A stretch of DNA of 64,000 nucleotides from Nostoc linckia NIES-25 (GTDB taxonomy: Bacteria; Cyanobacteriota; Cyanobacteriia; Cyanobacteriales; Nostocaceae). The position numbers and the translations under genes were made by a program. Shown one piece after another: positions 31,898 through 42,100 of this stretch. The stretch covers positions 443,016-507,015 of the forward strand of contig NZ_AP018223.1 of the NCBI RefSeq assembly GCF_002368035.1, in the 5' to 3' direction. Under the pieces are notes generated by a model. The model was not told the DNA's origin. It was given only the letters and a program-made list of their open reading frames with translations, and ran no database searches. Each line of letters starts with the position of its first letter. Within the stretch, counting starts at the first letter, position 1.

Positions 31898-32020
31898 GGG
31901 ACTGACAAATAAAAAAATATCTAATTAACTCTTGTGGGGTGGGCGTCTCGCCCGCCATATCGACTGGGCGGGCAGGATGCCCACCCCACAATATTGGGTA
32001 ATTTCTTTCTTGGAGTTCCC
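31898..32020. mobile_element. MITE-like element C (123 bp)
   Basis: Ends GGGACTGACAAATAAAAAAA and GGAGTTCCC. The core is CTTGTGGGGTGGGCGTCTCG with CCCACCCCACAA, as in element A. Its left end is preceded by TA; the right flank is TGA, so one target base differs. Just before it (31815-31893) are three short direct repeats of the GAGTTCAAAGCCGCAAC type. Confidence 0.78.
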
Positions 32021-32047
32021 TGAAGCTTGAAGTTTCATTATTTAAAC

Positions 32048-32131
32048 AGGACTTACGCAAAATGATGAAAGAACGTAGACGCAAAGGACACAAAGAAATA
32101 AGAGTTAAGAGAGAGTTTTTGCGTAAGTCCT
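32048..32131. mobile_element. 84-bp AGGACTTACGC element
   Basis: Perfect 11-bp terminal inverted repeats AGGACTTACGC (32048-32058) and GCGTAAGTCCT (32121-32131), followed inwards by A- and T-runs. The termini resemble those at 42969-43149. It is probably a MITE of an unidentified insertion sequence. Confidence 0.78.
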
Positions 32132-32198
32132 ATTAAAGTTGAAACAATAGTATTTACTGCTGACAAATGACTAATGACTAATGACTAATGACTGATGA

Positions 32199-35135
32199 CT
32201 ACACATTCGCTTCCTGTTGCTGATAAAGACAGTAGTAATAACCTTTGAGCGCCATTAATTCTTCATGAGTGCCCCGTTCTACCACAGCACCTCGATCCAT
32301 CATCAGAATGATATGGGCATTGCGAATTGTGCTGAGGCGGTGAGTAATGAAAAATACTGTTTTATCTTGGAAGGCTGTTGCCAAGTTACGGCAAACTTGG
32401 GCTTCGGCATTGTAATCTAAGGCGCTGGTAGCTTCATCGAGAATGAGTAATTGCGGATTTTGCAAGACAGTACGAGCGATCGCTACTCGTTGGCGTTGTC
32501 CCCCAGATAGTGCCGAACCTCGCTCCCCGACACGGGTGTTATAACCGCTGGGTAAAGACATAATAAAGTCGTGGGCATAAGCTACCTTGGCAGCAGTAAT
32601 AATTTCTTCATCGCTAGCATCAGGATACGCCAAAGCAATGTTTTCACGGACTGTACCATCGAATAGTAAGGTATCTTGTAACACCATACCAATTTGACGG
32701 CGTAAGGAATAGAGTTCGACTTTACTGATATCGTAGTCATCAATTAAGATTTTGCCGGATTTGGGTTCGTAGAGTCTGGGTAATAATTTTAGCAGCGTAC
32801 TTTTGCCGGAACCGCTTTGGCCGACAATTCCCACAAAGGAGCCAGCGGGAAAATCTAAGTTAATATTGCATAGTTGCAATGGGCCGCGATCGCGGAAACT
32901 AAAGCTGAGATTTTCAAAGCGGACATTACCTAGAATAGTGGGCATGAGGATATTTTGGCTGTCGGTTTCTGTTTCTTGGGGACTGTCCAAAATATCAGCA
33001 AGGCGTTGCAAAGATAAAGCGGTTTCTTGAAAGTTCTGCCAAAGTTGCATGAGGCGCAACAGGGGACTGGTAACATAACCAGCAAGGATGCGGAAAGCGA
33101 TGAGTTGTCCCAAGGTAAGTTGCTGATTGAGGACGAGAAAAGCTCCCACCCACAGCACTAACATACTGGAAAATTTGTTAAGGAAACTGCTGACAGAACC
33201 AGCGTTGGTTTGAGTAGAGACTGTTTTGAAACTAGCACTGATGTAACGAGCATAGCGTTCTTGCCATTGCCAACGCGATCGCATTTCTAAATTTTGCGCC
33301 TTGACTGTCTGCATTCCTCCCATGACTTCTACTAAATAAGATTGCGTATCGGCATTACACTCGGCTTTCTCTTGCAATTGTCGCCGCATCAAAGGAGATA
33401 CCATCAAGTTGAGCAAGCCAAAGAGCGGCACTGTTGCTAATGCTACCAAGGTCAACACTGGGCTATAAACCGCCATAACTACAATGTAAACCACCGAAAA
33501 TACTGCATCCATCACCACAGTCAAAGCTGTACCAGTCAAGAAAGAGCGAATATTTTCCAACTCGCGAACTCGCGTTGCCAATTCTCCCACAGGACGGCTC
33601 TCAAAGTAAGATAATGGCAGACGCAACAAATGATTAATCACCTCAGAACCAAGGGTGAGGTCGATTCTGTTGGTTGTATCTGTAAACAAATGAGTGCGGA
33701 TACTGGTAAGTATGGCTTCGATAATTGCTACTACCAGCAAAAAGATGCCAAAAACTTCTAAGGTATCAGGACTGTTACCAACCAATACTTTGTCAATAAT
33801 TACCTGTGTAGCCAGAGGATTTACCAACCCAAATAGTTGGATAACAATAGAAGCGATTAGAACTTCAATTAGTACTTTGCGATAGCGCCGTAGTGAAGGT
33901 ACAAACCAACTCAAATTAAACCGTGACTTGGGAGTATTTTGATTAGTTTGTAACAGCAGTACTTCACCTTGGGCGCCCCAGTTTTCAGCAAAATCTTGTA
34001 ATTTGTAGCGCAGTAGTCCCATCTCTGGAACGGCAATCAGTAACTCGCGATCGCTATTTTTGTAGATAATAGCAAAACTATCTTGCCAAGAAATCATCAC
34101 AGGTAGTTGCAGGCGTCCAACTGCGGCGGCTGGAACTTTTACCATCTGTGTTGTCAAACCCATCAACTCAGCGACGGCGGCACAAAATTGCAGAGACATC
34201 GTGCCTTTTTGTTCGTGCTGCTTTACCAACACTCGCCGCACTGTATCCCTGCGTAAGGGAATATTAAAATATTGGCTCAACATTTGGAAGCAAGCCAAGG
34301 AAGCATCTAGCGGCCCTCTACCCTTAATATATGGATACTTGTTTTGTTTGCTCTTAGGGGCTGATTCTTCTGTAAAAGTAATTTCTGAAGCGTAGGGAAT
34401 CTCTGCGGGTAAAAGTGTTTTTGCTGCAACGGCGGGATTTTTTCCAAGTATTGATTTAGGCAATCCCACCAAACGCATATTTGTCTTAAATTTCAGCTTG
34501 GGGTTGATATCCTCTAATTCTAAGCGGCTACCTGCGGGAAACTCAGAATCGAAATTACTGCTGACTAACCATAAAAATTCTGAGTCTAACTGCTGGTGAA
34601 AGGCTTGGCGTGCGGGAATTGTGCGGATAATCGCAACTTCGGTTGCAGCCTGGGCAAGTTTAACTAAATTCTTGCTACCATCTGCGCGACGGCTGAATTC
34701 TTCTGCAAGCAGTTCGTATACTTCTAAAAGAGCAATTTCATTTTGCAACGCTTTGACAAAAGCCGACTCTTGCTTGAGTAATGGAAGAAAACCAGCAATG
34801 GGTAGATTGAGGGTAATAACTTCAGTAGAAGCGATCGCGCTTTCACAAGCAACACCCCGCACATGACTTATCCAACCTAAAACCTCTCCTGGAGAAAGTA
34901 ATTTCAATGTGGCCGGATTCGGCGCTTGGGAATTATAGCCTAATAAACGCGCTTGCCCTTGATAGATAACGCTAATTTGATCCGGCATAGCTTCCCTGGC
35001 TACTATTACTTGCCCGATGCGATAGCGAAAAAATTGTCCTTGGTTGAGCAAATTTTCTAAAACATTTGGTGAAAGATAATTGAAAGGAAACAAATCAGCA
35101 ATAAATTCTTGAATACCAGCGGTTGTATTTGTCAT
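32199..35135 (-). CDS. type I secretion ABC exporter with cNMP-like and peptidase-like domains
   Basis: A 978-residue HlyB-type exporter. Residues 10-140 resemble a cyclic-nucleotide-binding fold. About 265-395 is a C39-like domain in which the catalytic cysteine position is alanine (GPLDASLACF, A278 where family peptidases have DCG), so it should bind but not cleave cargo. About 410-700 is the six-helix transporter domain. The C-terminal ATPase has GQSGSGKST, LSGGQRQRVAIAR and LLILDEATSALD. It should export the unprocessed products of the PPC-like genes upstream, with the parvulin and HlyD proteins of the same operon. Confidence 0.93.
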   Translation of the reverse strand: MTNTTAGIQEFIADLFPFNYLSPNVLENLLNQGQFFRYRIGQVIVAREAMPDQISVIYQGQARLLGYNSQAPNPATLKLLSPGEVLGWISHVRGVACESAIASTEVITLNLPIAGFLPLLKQESAFVKALQNEIALLEVYELLAEEFSRRADGSKNLVKLAQAATEVAIIRTIPARQAFHQQLDSEFLWLVSSNFDSEFPAGSRLELEDINPKLKFKTNMRLVGLPKSILGKNPAVAAKTLLPAEIPYASEITFTEESAPKSKQNKYPYIKGRGPLDASLACFQMLSQYFNIPLRRDTVRRVLVKQHEQKGTMSLQFCAAVAELMGLTTQMVKVPAAAVGRLQLPVMISWQDSFAIIYKNSDRELLIAVPEMGLLRYKLQDFAENWGAQGEVLLLQTNQNTPKSRFNLSWFVPSLRRYRKVLIEVLIASIVIQLFGLVNPLATQVIIDKVLVGNSPDTLEVFGIFLLVVAIIEAILTSIRTHLFTDTTNRIDLTLGSEVINHLLRLPLSYFESRPVGELATRVRELENIRSFLTGTALTVVMDAVFSVVYIVVMAVYSPVLTLVALATVPLFGLLNLMVSPLMRRQLQEKAECNADTQSYLVEVMGGMQTVKAQNLEMRSRWQWQERYARYISASFKTVSTQTNAGSVSSFLNKFSSMLVLWVGAFLVLNQQLTLGQLIAFRILAGYVTSPLLRLMQLWQNFQETALSLQRLADILDSPQETETDSQNILMPTILGNVRFENLSFSFRDRGPLQLCNINLDFPAGSFVGIVGQSGSGKSTLLKLLPRLYEPKSGKILIDDYDISKVELYSLRRQIGMVLQDTLLFDGTVRENIALAYPDASDEEIITAAKVAYAHDFIMSLPSGYNTRVGERGSALSGGQRQRVAIARTVLQNPQLLILDEATSALDYNAEAQVCRNLATAFQDKTVFFITHRLSTIRNAHIILMMDRGAVVERGTHEELMALKGYYYCLYQQQEANV

Positions 35136-35225
35136 AATCTTCTAAACCATATTTTGATAACTTCGAGTCCAATACCCTTGCCTTAGAGAATGTTTGAAAA
35201 GTCATGATTGATGTATCAAATATTT

Positions 35226-35315
35226 TTACCCCACCCTAACCCTCCCCTTAGAAAGGGGAGGGAAGTAGATTTTCTTGTTTCCCCCCTTACCAAGGGGGGA
35301 TTAAGGGGGGTAATT
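35226..35315. repeat. CCCCACCCTAACCCTCCCC hairpin repeat, third copy
   Basis: Matches 14724-14816 closely, including the preceding TTGATGTATCAAAT, the GGGGAGGGAA segment and the CCCCCCTTA/AAGGGGGGATTAAGGG hairpin. It separates the exporter from the foldase gene. Confidence 0.8.
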
Positions 35316-35417
35316 AAAATCACCGCTCACCACTTTTCAAACAAACTCTTAAGCCTTTTTTCTCCCCCTGCTCCCCCTGCCTCCCTTAACAAATAAATTC
35401 CTTAACTCAACGCCACT

Positions 35418-36197
35418 CTACGCAGCGTTCGCTTCTTGAAACTGTGCTGGTTTGGCGTTGATTCCCATCCAGGTTTTTTCTTCTGGTGAGAGTCGATCGA
35501 GTTGTTGTTGAAACCAAGTTTCAAAATTATCTTGGAGCAATCGTTGGCGCATAAAATCATCCAATTGTGCACTTATGAACTTTTCCACGCGGACAATAAT
35601 CCATACATTTCCAAAGGGCACAGGTGCTTGAACTATACCTACTTGACTCGTGCAAAGTAAGTGAGCAAAATTAGGAGCGATCGCACCAATTTCTACCGGG
35701 CCGATAATGCCATTTGTATCGGCTTCTGGCCCTTGGGAATATTCACGCGCTAGTTCAGCAAATGACTGCTCTTTTTCTGTAATTCGGAAGAATAGCTCGT
35801 TAGCGGTTCCTTGACTTTCAGTCCGAATTAAAGAATAAATGATTTTATCAAAATGTCTTTTGTTTTTGAGGAAATAAGATTCTAATTGATGTCCCCAAGT
35901 TTGCTGCTTGAACTTTTCAACTCTGAGCTTGCGGGTGGCAAAAAGTTCTAACTGTTCTTGAGTTAAACCGTAACGCCAGCACCAATCTTGGATTTGTTGG
36001 TCGGTTGTTAAATGCCACTGCTGATAAAATTGCTCTAGAGCATGGGATGTTTCGGCTTTTGTGCAGGCGATTGGTGCGATCGCTCCTTCAATAATGCTCT
36101 GAGATAACAATTGCGGAATCAGGTTGTAACTAGCCAAGAAAGGAATTATTTCTGGTGGGAAGTTCTGGCGATCGCCTGTTTGTAAAACTTTGTTCAT
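35418..36197 (-). CDS. parvulin-type peptidyl-prolyl isomerase of the secretion operon
   Basis: A 259-residue SurA/PpiC-like protein without a signal peptide. Helical N-terminal 120 residues are followed by a parvulin core (ELFFRITEKEQSFAELAREY, then DTNGIIGPVEIGAIAP and VPFGNVWIIVRVEK). In cyanobacteria this type often sits with C39-like exporters and is thought to hold cargo in an export-ready state. It lies between the cargo genes and the ABC gene on the same strand. The lack of a signal suggests a cytoplasmic role. Confidence 0.85.
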   Translation of the reverse strand: MNKVLQTGDRQNFPPEIIPFLASYNLIPQLLSQSIIEGAIAPIACTKAETSHALEQFYQQWHLTTDQQIQDWCWRYGLTQEQLELFATRKLRVEKFKQQTWGHQLESYFLKNKRHFDKIIYSLIRTESQGTANELFFRITEKEQSFAELAREYSQGPEADTNGIIGPVEIGAIAPNFAHLLCTSQVGIVQAPVPFGNVWIIVRVEKFISAQLDDFMRQRLLQDNFETWFQQQLDRLSPEEKTWMGINAKPAQFQEANAA

Positions 36198-36293
36198 ATT
36201 TGTTGAAATATTTGATGAGTGCAGCTATTATTTTTCCTATGAAGCGGTTAAGTTCAGGTATAGCTCTCTGCCGCTTGTATAATTTGCATACTC

Positions 36294-36322
36294 TTGAAAG
36301 CATTGCCATACAATACTTTCAA
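36294..36322 (-). other. conserved stem-loop after PPC-like gene 1
   Basis: Stem TTGAAAGCATTG pairs with CAATACTTTCAA (one wobble pair) around loop CCATA, 27 bases after the stop. The duplicate at 37214-37244 keeps the loop and pairing. No T-run follows, so it is more likely an mRNA-stability or processing hairpin than a terminator. Confidence 0.65.
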
Positions 36323-36348
36323 CTACTATTCACCACCTCTAATGCTTA

Positions 36349-37089
36349 TTAAGCAAAGGGGGTGGTGAAGTGGTCAAAAGCCAAAGTGTAGTTAGTACTA
36401 CCTTGAAATTGATTGACCTGTAGGAAATAATCGCCAGCATTGTTAATATTAGAAATGATATCTGAGGTAATACCGCCGTTAATAGAACGGGCAATTTCTT
36501 CGCCCGCCTCAACTCTGCCATTGCGATTAAAGTCTCGAATTAGTCGGATATCGGCATCATTGCTCAGTCCGCCCAATGTGATGTTGACACCCTCAAAACT
36601 TCCTAGAGAGAAATGGTAAACATCAGCAGTATTTTTGTCATTGATAGAATTAGTGCGGGTGACATCGCCTGATAAGTTACCAAGTTCAAATTCCTTAGGC
36701 AGAAGATTGCTGAAATCGGATGTTGAATTGGGTGTTGTTGCAGACCAGTCTAAATCGTAAGTCACGCTACCGGAACCAGAAAAGCGAGAGACTTCAGCAA
36801 AATAAGTACCTGCGTTTGCTCTAACATTAATTGAGTCATCAAAATTGCTGCCATTACGCGAACTTGCAACCAATCCATTTGCGCGATCGCTCGCGTCTAA
36901 TACACCGTTACCATTAACGTCTCGAAAAAGTCTCAGATCGGAATCATCACCAGCGCTAATATCGTTAAGAGACAAATTGACGTTTCTAGTACTATTGATT
37001 TGAAACTGATAAATATCACTAGGACTTGGTGTTTCAAAAGAAAAGTGAGAAGGAGTGCTAGAGAGAGTACCAAGATTGAAATTAGTCAT
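36349..37089 (-). CDS. type I secretion cargo with two PPC-like domains (copy 1)
   Basis: A 246-residue acidic protein without a Sec signal. Two beta-sandwich units (about 1-115 and 128-246) resemble bacterial pre-peptidase C-terminal (PPC) domains. The first contains a calcium-loop-like DVNGNGVLDASD, the second DFNRNGRVEAGEE. The end is hydrophobic (DHFTTPFA), identical in the next gene, and may be the export signal. It is adjacent to the exporter and foldase, so it is probably secreted. No enzyme domain is present; a surface, adhesive or carrier role is speculation. Confidence 0.8.
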   Translation of the reverse strand: MTNFNLGTLSSTPSHFSFETPSPSDIYQFQINSTRNVNLSLNDISAGDDSDLRLFRDVNGNGVLDASDRANGLVASSRNGSNFDDSINVRANAGTYFAEVSRFSGSGSVTYDLDWSATTPNSTSDFSNLLPKEFELGNLSGDVTRTNSINDKNTADVYHFSLGSFEGVNITLGGLSNDADIRLIRDFNRNGRVEAGEEIARSINGGITSDIISNINNAGDYFLQVNQFQGSTNYTLAFDHFTTPFA

Positions 37090-37213
37090 TTTTTTGTTTT
37101 TTTGGTGTAGATAGTAATTTAGTTAAGTCTGGATGTATTTTTTTGTCTAAAGTGTGGAATAAAAGCGGCAAAGTTCAGGTATGATTCTCTACCGCTTAGA
37201 TAATTTGCATACT

Positions 37214-37244
37214 CTTGAAAGCGTTGCCATACAATGCTTTCAAG
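37214..37244 (-). other. conserved stem-loop between the two cargo genes
   Basis: Stem CTTGAAAGCGTTG pairs with CAATGCTTTCAAG (one wobble) around loop CCATA. It is the counterpart of 36294-36322. About 115 bp around both stem-loops are duplicated together with the genes. Confidence 0.65.
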
Positions 37245-37272
37245 TATTACTCACCACTACTAACGCCTAAAC

Positions 37273-38031
37273 TTAAGCAAAGGGAGTAGTGAAGTGGTCA
37301 AAAGTCAAGGTGTAGCTAGAGGTTGTGAATTGAGTCACCTGCAAGAAGTAATTACCAGATAGATCGATATTGGAAATCAAATCTGAGGTAGTACCTCCGT
37401 TAGTAGAACGCGCAATTTCCTCACCAGCATCAACGATGCGATTGTTATTCAAGTCTTGAATCAGCCGAATGTCAGCATCGCCGTTGAGTCCGCCCAATCT
37501 AATGTTGACACCCTCAAAAGTTCCCAAAGAAAAGTTGTAAACATCAGTCGTATTCTGATTATTGACGTTACCTTTACGAGTAACATCACCTGATAAATTA
37601 CCAAGTGCAAATTCTTTAGGCAAAAGGTTGCTGAAACTAGATGAAACGGGAGAAGTTCCAGACGGTTTAGTTGCAGATAAGACTAAATCGTAACTGACAT
37701 TACCCGAACTACCTGGAGCAAAGCGAGATACTTCTGCAAAAAAAGTACCTGGGGAAGTTTTAAAGTTAATCGCCTCATCTTGATTACTTCCCTTATTAGA
37801 AACAATTCCAACTTTTCGGTCGAAGTCGTCCAATACACCGTTGAGGTTAGCGTCTCTAAACAGTCGGATGTCCGCATCATCGCCAGCACTGATGCTTGTC
37901 AGAGAAAGGTTGATGTTGCTGGCATCGGCGATTTTGAACTTAAAGACATCTGTTGGATCTGTTGTAGTTAAAGTGAACCTATCTTCAATAACAGGAGTGC
38001 TAGCTAGTGTACCAATATTGAAAAGTGCCAT
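37273..38031 (-). CDS. type I secretion cargo with two PPC-like domains (copy 2)
   Basis: A 252-residue paralogue of the next gene downstream, with the same two-domain layout, the calcium-loop-like DANLNGVLDDFD and DLNNNRIVDAGEE, shared LLPKEFALGNLSGDVTR, and the same C-terminal DHFTTPFA. It has no signal peptide and is the first gene of the secretion operon. The two copies arose by a tandem duplication that included the 3' flank and have since diverged mainly in the N-terminal domain. Confidence 0.8.
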   Translation of the reverse strand: MALFNIGTLASTPVIEDRFTLTTTDPTDVFKFKIADASNINLSLTSISAGDDADIRLFRDANLNGVLDDFDRKVGIVSNKGSNQDEAINFKTSPGTFFAEVSRFAPGSSGNVSYDLVLSATKPSGTSPVSSSFSNLLPKEFALGNLSGDVTRKGNVNNQNTTDVYNFSLGTFEGVNIRLGGLNGDADIRLIQDLNNNRIVDAGEEIARSTNGGTTSDLISNIDLSGNYFLQVTQFTTSSYTLTFDHFTTPFA

Positions 38032-38384
38032 TTTTTTTGTCCTTTATGTGTTGATTGTAATGCGGTCAAATTTAGATTAAGTTGTGGTTTGCATAGATGT
38101 AAATCTCCGATGTAAATGGAAATTTACTATTATATATAGGAGTTGTAAATGATTTTTAAAATCTGGCATCAGGGCTGCTAACAGCCATGAATGATATTTT
38201 TTACAACTCTCGTGGGAATGCTATAACGGCTGATATATTGAATGAAAATAAAAAATATTTATTATTTTCAAGAGAGCCTTAGCTATTTCCTTTTGTGCTT
38301 ACCTCGTTCAGAACCTGTTGTTTAACCATGAATCTAAATTAAACTGTTTTTTCAATAAATACAGCATGAAAAAGACTTTAATAG

Positions 38385-38576
38385 TTAGATGTTTTTAAGG
38401 AGATAAAAAGCGGTTTGTCTTATTTAGTCAGAAAAAGTCATATTGGATTTGGGGTAATTGCAGCAAAACAACGTCAGGGATATCAAAAGCTAATAATTCA
38501 AGATATGAGTAGTCTTTGCGATCGCCTACAGTGGGCGCTTTACACCATCGCTAAAACCTATCGCCTCAATGAGTAG
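38385..38576 (+). pseudogene. unrecognised 63-codon frame without clear start
   Basis: Between TAG at 38382 and TAG at 38574 the plus strand reads protein-like sequence including YLVRKSHIGFGVIAAKQRQ and LCDRLQWALYTIAKTYRLNE. There is no ATG before residue 41 and no ribosome-binding site. I do not recognise the family; it may be the tail of a lost gene. The rest of 38032-38716 holds nothing I can support. Confidence 0.3.
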
Positions 38577-38716
38577 GGGTATACTATAAACGCAATGACT
38601 TTTAAAATTGCTGTAGCCAAATTGCTGTTAATATGTTGCACAAGCATGAGAAATTCTGACGTTAGTGTAGTCAATCTTTAGCAGCCTAGTTCCTAGTCTT
38701 TATAACTAAAGCAGTA

Positions 38717-39064
38717 ATGAAATCCCTCAGTGACATCAAACAAGAAACAGAAGTGCCTGTTGTGATTACAGATCGGCAAGGGTTCATCACTTATGTAAAC
38801 GATCGCTTTACCTCTGTTTTTGGCTGGAGTATGGCTGAAATTAACGGTCAAATTATTACAGTGGTTATTCCAGAAGGGTTTCATGCCCCGCACCATCTCG
38901 GCTTTTCTCGCTTTCTCTCAACGGAAAGTTCTACCATTCTCAATCATCCACTGCGTCTTGTGGGAGTCACCAAAGATGGACGAGAGATTGAAGCCGAACA
39001 TTTGATTATGGCAGAGAAGCATCAGGGGGAATGGGTATTTATGGCCACGTTGCGTCCTCTTTAA
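38717..39064 (+). CDS. single PAS-domain protein
   Basis: A 115-residue protein that is one PAS fold: VPVVITDRQGFITYVND, then FTSVFGWSMAEINGQ and a closing strand GEWVFMATLRPL. It has no output domain and ends 70 bp before a large hybrid kinase on the same strand, so it may be co-transcribed and act as a sensory partner. The HAPHH stretch resembles PAS domains found with guanylate cyclases or kinases, but the ligand is unknown. Confidence 0.85.
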   Translation: MKSLSDIKQETEVPVVITDRQGFITYVNDRFTSVFGWSMAEINGQIITVVIPEGFHAPHHLGFSRFLSTESSTILNHPLRLVGVTKDGREIEAEHLIMAEKHQGEWVFMATLRPL

Positions 39065-39134
39065 CAAAAATGCACGAAAGGAGTAGACACACAAAATTTC
39101 CCTGCATCTGTGCTTCTAGAACAGGAGTTTGCTG

Positions 39135-42100
39135 ATGAGTATAAATTTAACTGATCTGGTCAACCAATTACGGTCAACTTTGGGCAAAATCGAGGCAGCA
39201 CTAGGGGCGATCGGTGATGCTATTGTCTGGACGGGCCGTGATGGCAAAATCCAATGGTGTAATTCTGCTTTCGACAAACTTGTTAACCAACCACATATTT
39301 TAGTTCTCAATGCCAAGCTGAGTGACTTGTTATTCCTGAGCTTAGGTGGTGAAGCAGTTGCACCAGAGTTTTATCCAAATGTGAGGGTTCTAGAGGGCAG
39401 CTATGAAATCGCACAAGAATACGAATGTCATAACGGCAGACATCCCTCGTCAATTTTAGAAATATCAGGCAACTGTGTTGAACTTCCAGGAGGCGATAAG
39501 TCATCCGTACTAGTAATTCGAGATATTACTCAAGCAAAGCACTCAGAAGCAGAACGCTTCTTAGCAGTACAAAAACAAGCAGAAACTTTGTCTCTTTTGC
39601 AAGCGACACTGGAATCTACTGCTGATGGAATTATAGTTGTCAATGAAGACTTGAATATATCGGTCTTTAATCAAAAATTTCTCCAAATGTGGTCGATGCC
39701 TGAATCTTTGTTGCAGTTTGGTAAAAGCAGCGAACGATTCAAGTTCATGTCCGAACAAACGCAAGATCCAGAAGCCTTTATTGCTAAAACAAAGAAACTT
39801 TTATACGAGCAACCAGAACAGGCAGCTTTTGATTTGCTAGAGATGAAAGATGGACGCATTTTTGAGCGTTATTCTCAACCCCAATGGCAAGACGACAAAA
39901 TTATTGGACGTGTTTGGAGCTTTCGAGATATTACCGAACGCAAGCAGGCTGAAGCAGCCTTACTCAAGAGCGAGCAAAAATTTCGCCGCTTGTTCGAGAA
40001 TTCTCAATTTGGGATTTTACGCAGTCGTCTTGAGGATGGACTAGTTTTAGATGCCAATCAACGCTTTGCCGAGCTATTAGGCTACAGTTGTGTGGCAGAC
40101 GTAATTGGCAAATTTACCACAGATTTTTATACCAACTCAAGCGATCGCCAGCATCTATTAACCCAACTGCGTCAAAAAGGTTCGCTCAACAACTTTGAAC
40201 TCAAGTTTCATTGCTGCAATGGCGAGGTGCGCTGGGGCTTATTTTCCTTACGTTGGAATCTGGAAGACAGTTGTTTGGAAGCAGTAGTCGCTGACATCAC
40301 CGATCGCAAACAGGCAGAAGAAGCTCTACGTCGCAGCGAACAAAAATACCGCAACATTTTTGACAACTTTCAAGTGGGGATTGCTCGTATCCGCTTAGGA
40401 GATGGAATGTTTCTCGAAGCCAACCAACGGCAAGCCCAAATTTTAGGTTATGATTCTCCTGGCGATCTCATCGGCAAGAAATTGACAACGGATTTTTATG
40501 CAAATCCAGAGGATCGCCAAAAACTATTAACAGAATTAGAACAGCATGGCGAACTACGTAACTTTGAAGTCCAAATACGTCGTCGCGATCGCTCCCTTGC
40601 TTGGGGACTATTATCCTTGAGGCGAAATGTTGAAGACGGTTGTATAGATGCGGTAATTGCAGATATTAGCGATTCCAAGCAAGCCGAAGCAGCACTTGAG
40701 CATCGTGCTAGGGAAGACAATCTACTTGCTAGCATTTCTCGCCAATTTATCGACCAGAATGCAGACACCGCAATTAACTTTACACTAAAAGCGATCGCGG
40801 AATTTATGGGGGCTGAGTGTAGTTGTATCTTTGAATACTACGAGGAACAACAGCAATTTCATATAGCCCATGAGTGGCGCAATCCTACCAGCACCTTATT
40901 ATTGACTAATGCCAGTGCATCTGAGCCGTTACCTTGGTTTTATAATCAAATTCTCAACGGTAATCCCATCCAAGGTTTACAAGCATCCCGCAATGCAGAT
41001 ATATCTCCAGAAGCGATTTTGGAGGCAGATTTAATTAAATCTGTAGTAGCTGTACCAATGATTTATTCTGGCAAAGTTGTCGGACTGCTCGAATTAGATG
41101 CCATTAATAAATCTAAAACTTGGAGTCAAGAGGAAATCAACTTACTGCGACGGGTAAGCGAACTTATAGCCATTGGGCGATCGCGGTATAAAGCTGAAGA
41201 AGCCCTAAGAATTGCCAAAGAAGCTGCCGAAACTGCCAACCGTGCCAAAAGCGAATTTCTCGCAAACATGAGTCACGAACTGCGTACTCCTCTTAACAGT
41301 ATTCTTGGTTTTACCCAGCTAATGAGCCGCGATTCCTCTATCAATGCTTCCCAGTTGGAAAATTTAGAAATAATTAGCCGCAGTGGAGAGCATTTGTTGA
41401 CCTCGATCAATGATGTGTTGTCAATGTCCAAAATTGAAGCAGGCTTAACAACATTGAACAAAAACAGCTTTGACTTGTACGCTCTACTTGATTCACTTGA
41501 AGAGATGTTTCAACTCAAAGCAGAATCCAAAGGTTTACAGTTGATCTTTGAGCGCAGACCTGAAGTTCCTCAATACGTGCATACAGATGAAAGTAAATTG
41601 CGTCAAGTCTTGATTAACCTCATTGGTAATGCGGTGAAATTTACTCAAGAAGGCGGCGTTAATTTGCGAGTTCGGATAAAGGAAGAAAGTAAATTACAAC
41701 CCCAAGAAAATACACAAGTAATCAAAAACTCTCACTCCTCATTCTGTTGGCTGCACTTTGAAGTTGAAGACACCGGGCCAGGGATTGCACCTGCTGAAAT
41801 TGAAAAGTTGTTTAAACCCTTTGTCCAAACAGAAGCAGGTTGGAAATCTCAGCAAGGAACAGGTTTAGGTCTAAGTATTAGCCAACAATTCGTGCATTTA
41901 ATGGGAGGAAATATTAACGTTAGCAGTAGTTTAGGTCAAGGAACGATTTTTTCTTTCGATCTGCAAATTAGCCTAGCCGAAGAAGCTGAAACTCCTATTC
42001 GACAGCTAAAACAACGAGTAATTGGTTTAGAGGCGAATCAACCAACATATCGAATTTTAGTAGTTGAAGATAAGTGGGAAAATCGTCAACTCTTAGCCAA

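Noticed and set aside
31881..32093. 70-codon minus-strand frame
   Set aside because: Translation of MITE C, like the frame extending hsdR upstream through MITE A.
32157..32205. TGACAAATGACTAATGACTAATG run as possible TnsB-site array
   Set aside because: Spacing is 7-9 bp, not 20-21, with no TGTACA; it is simple TGACTAA repetition.
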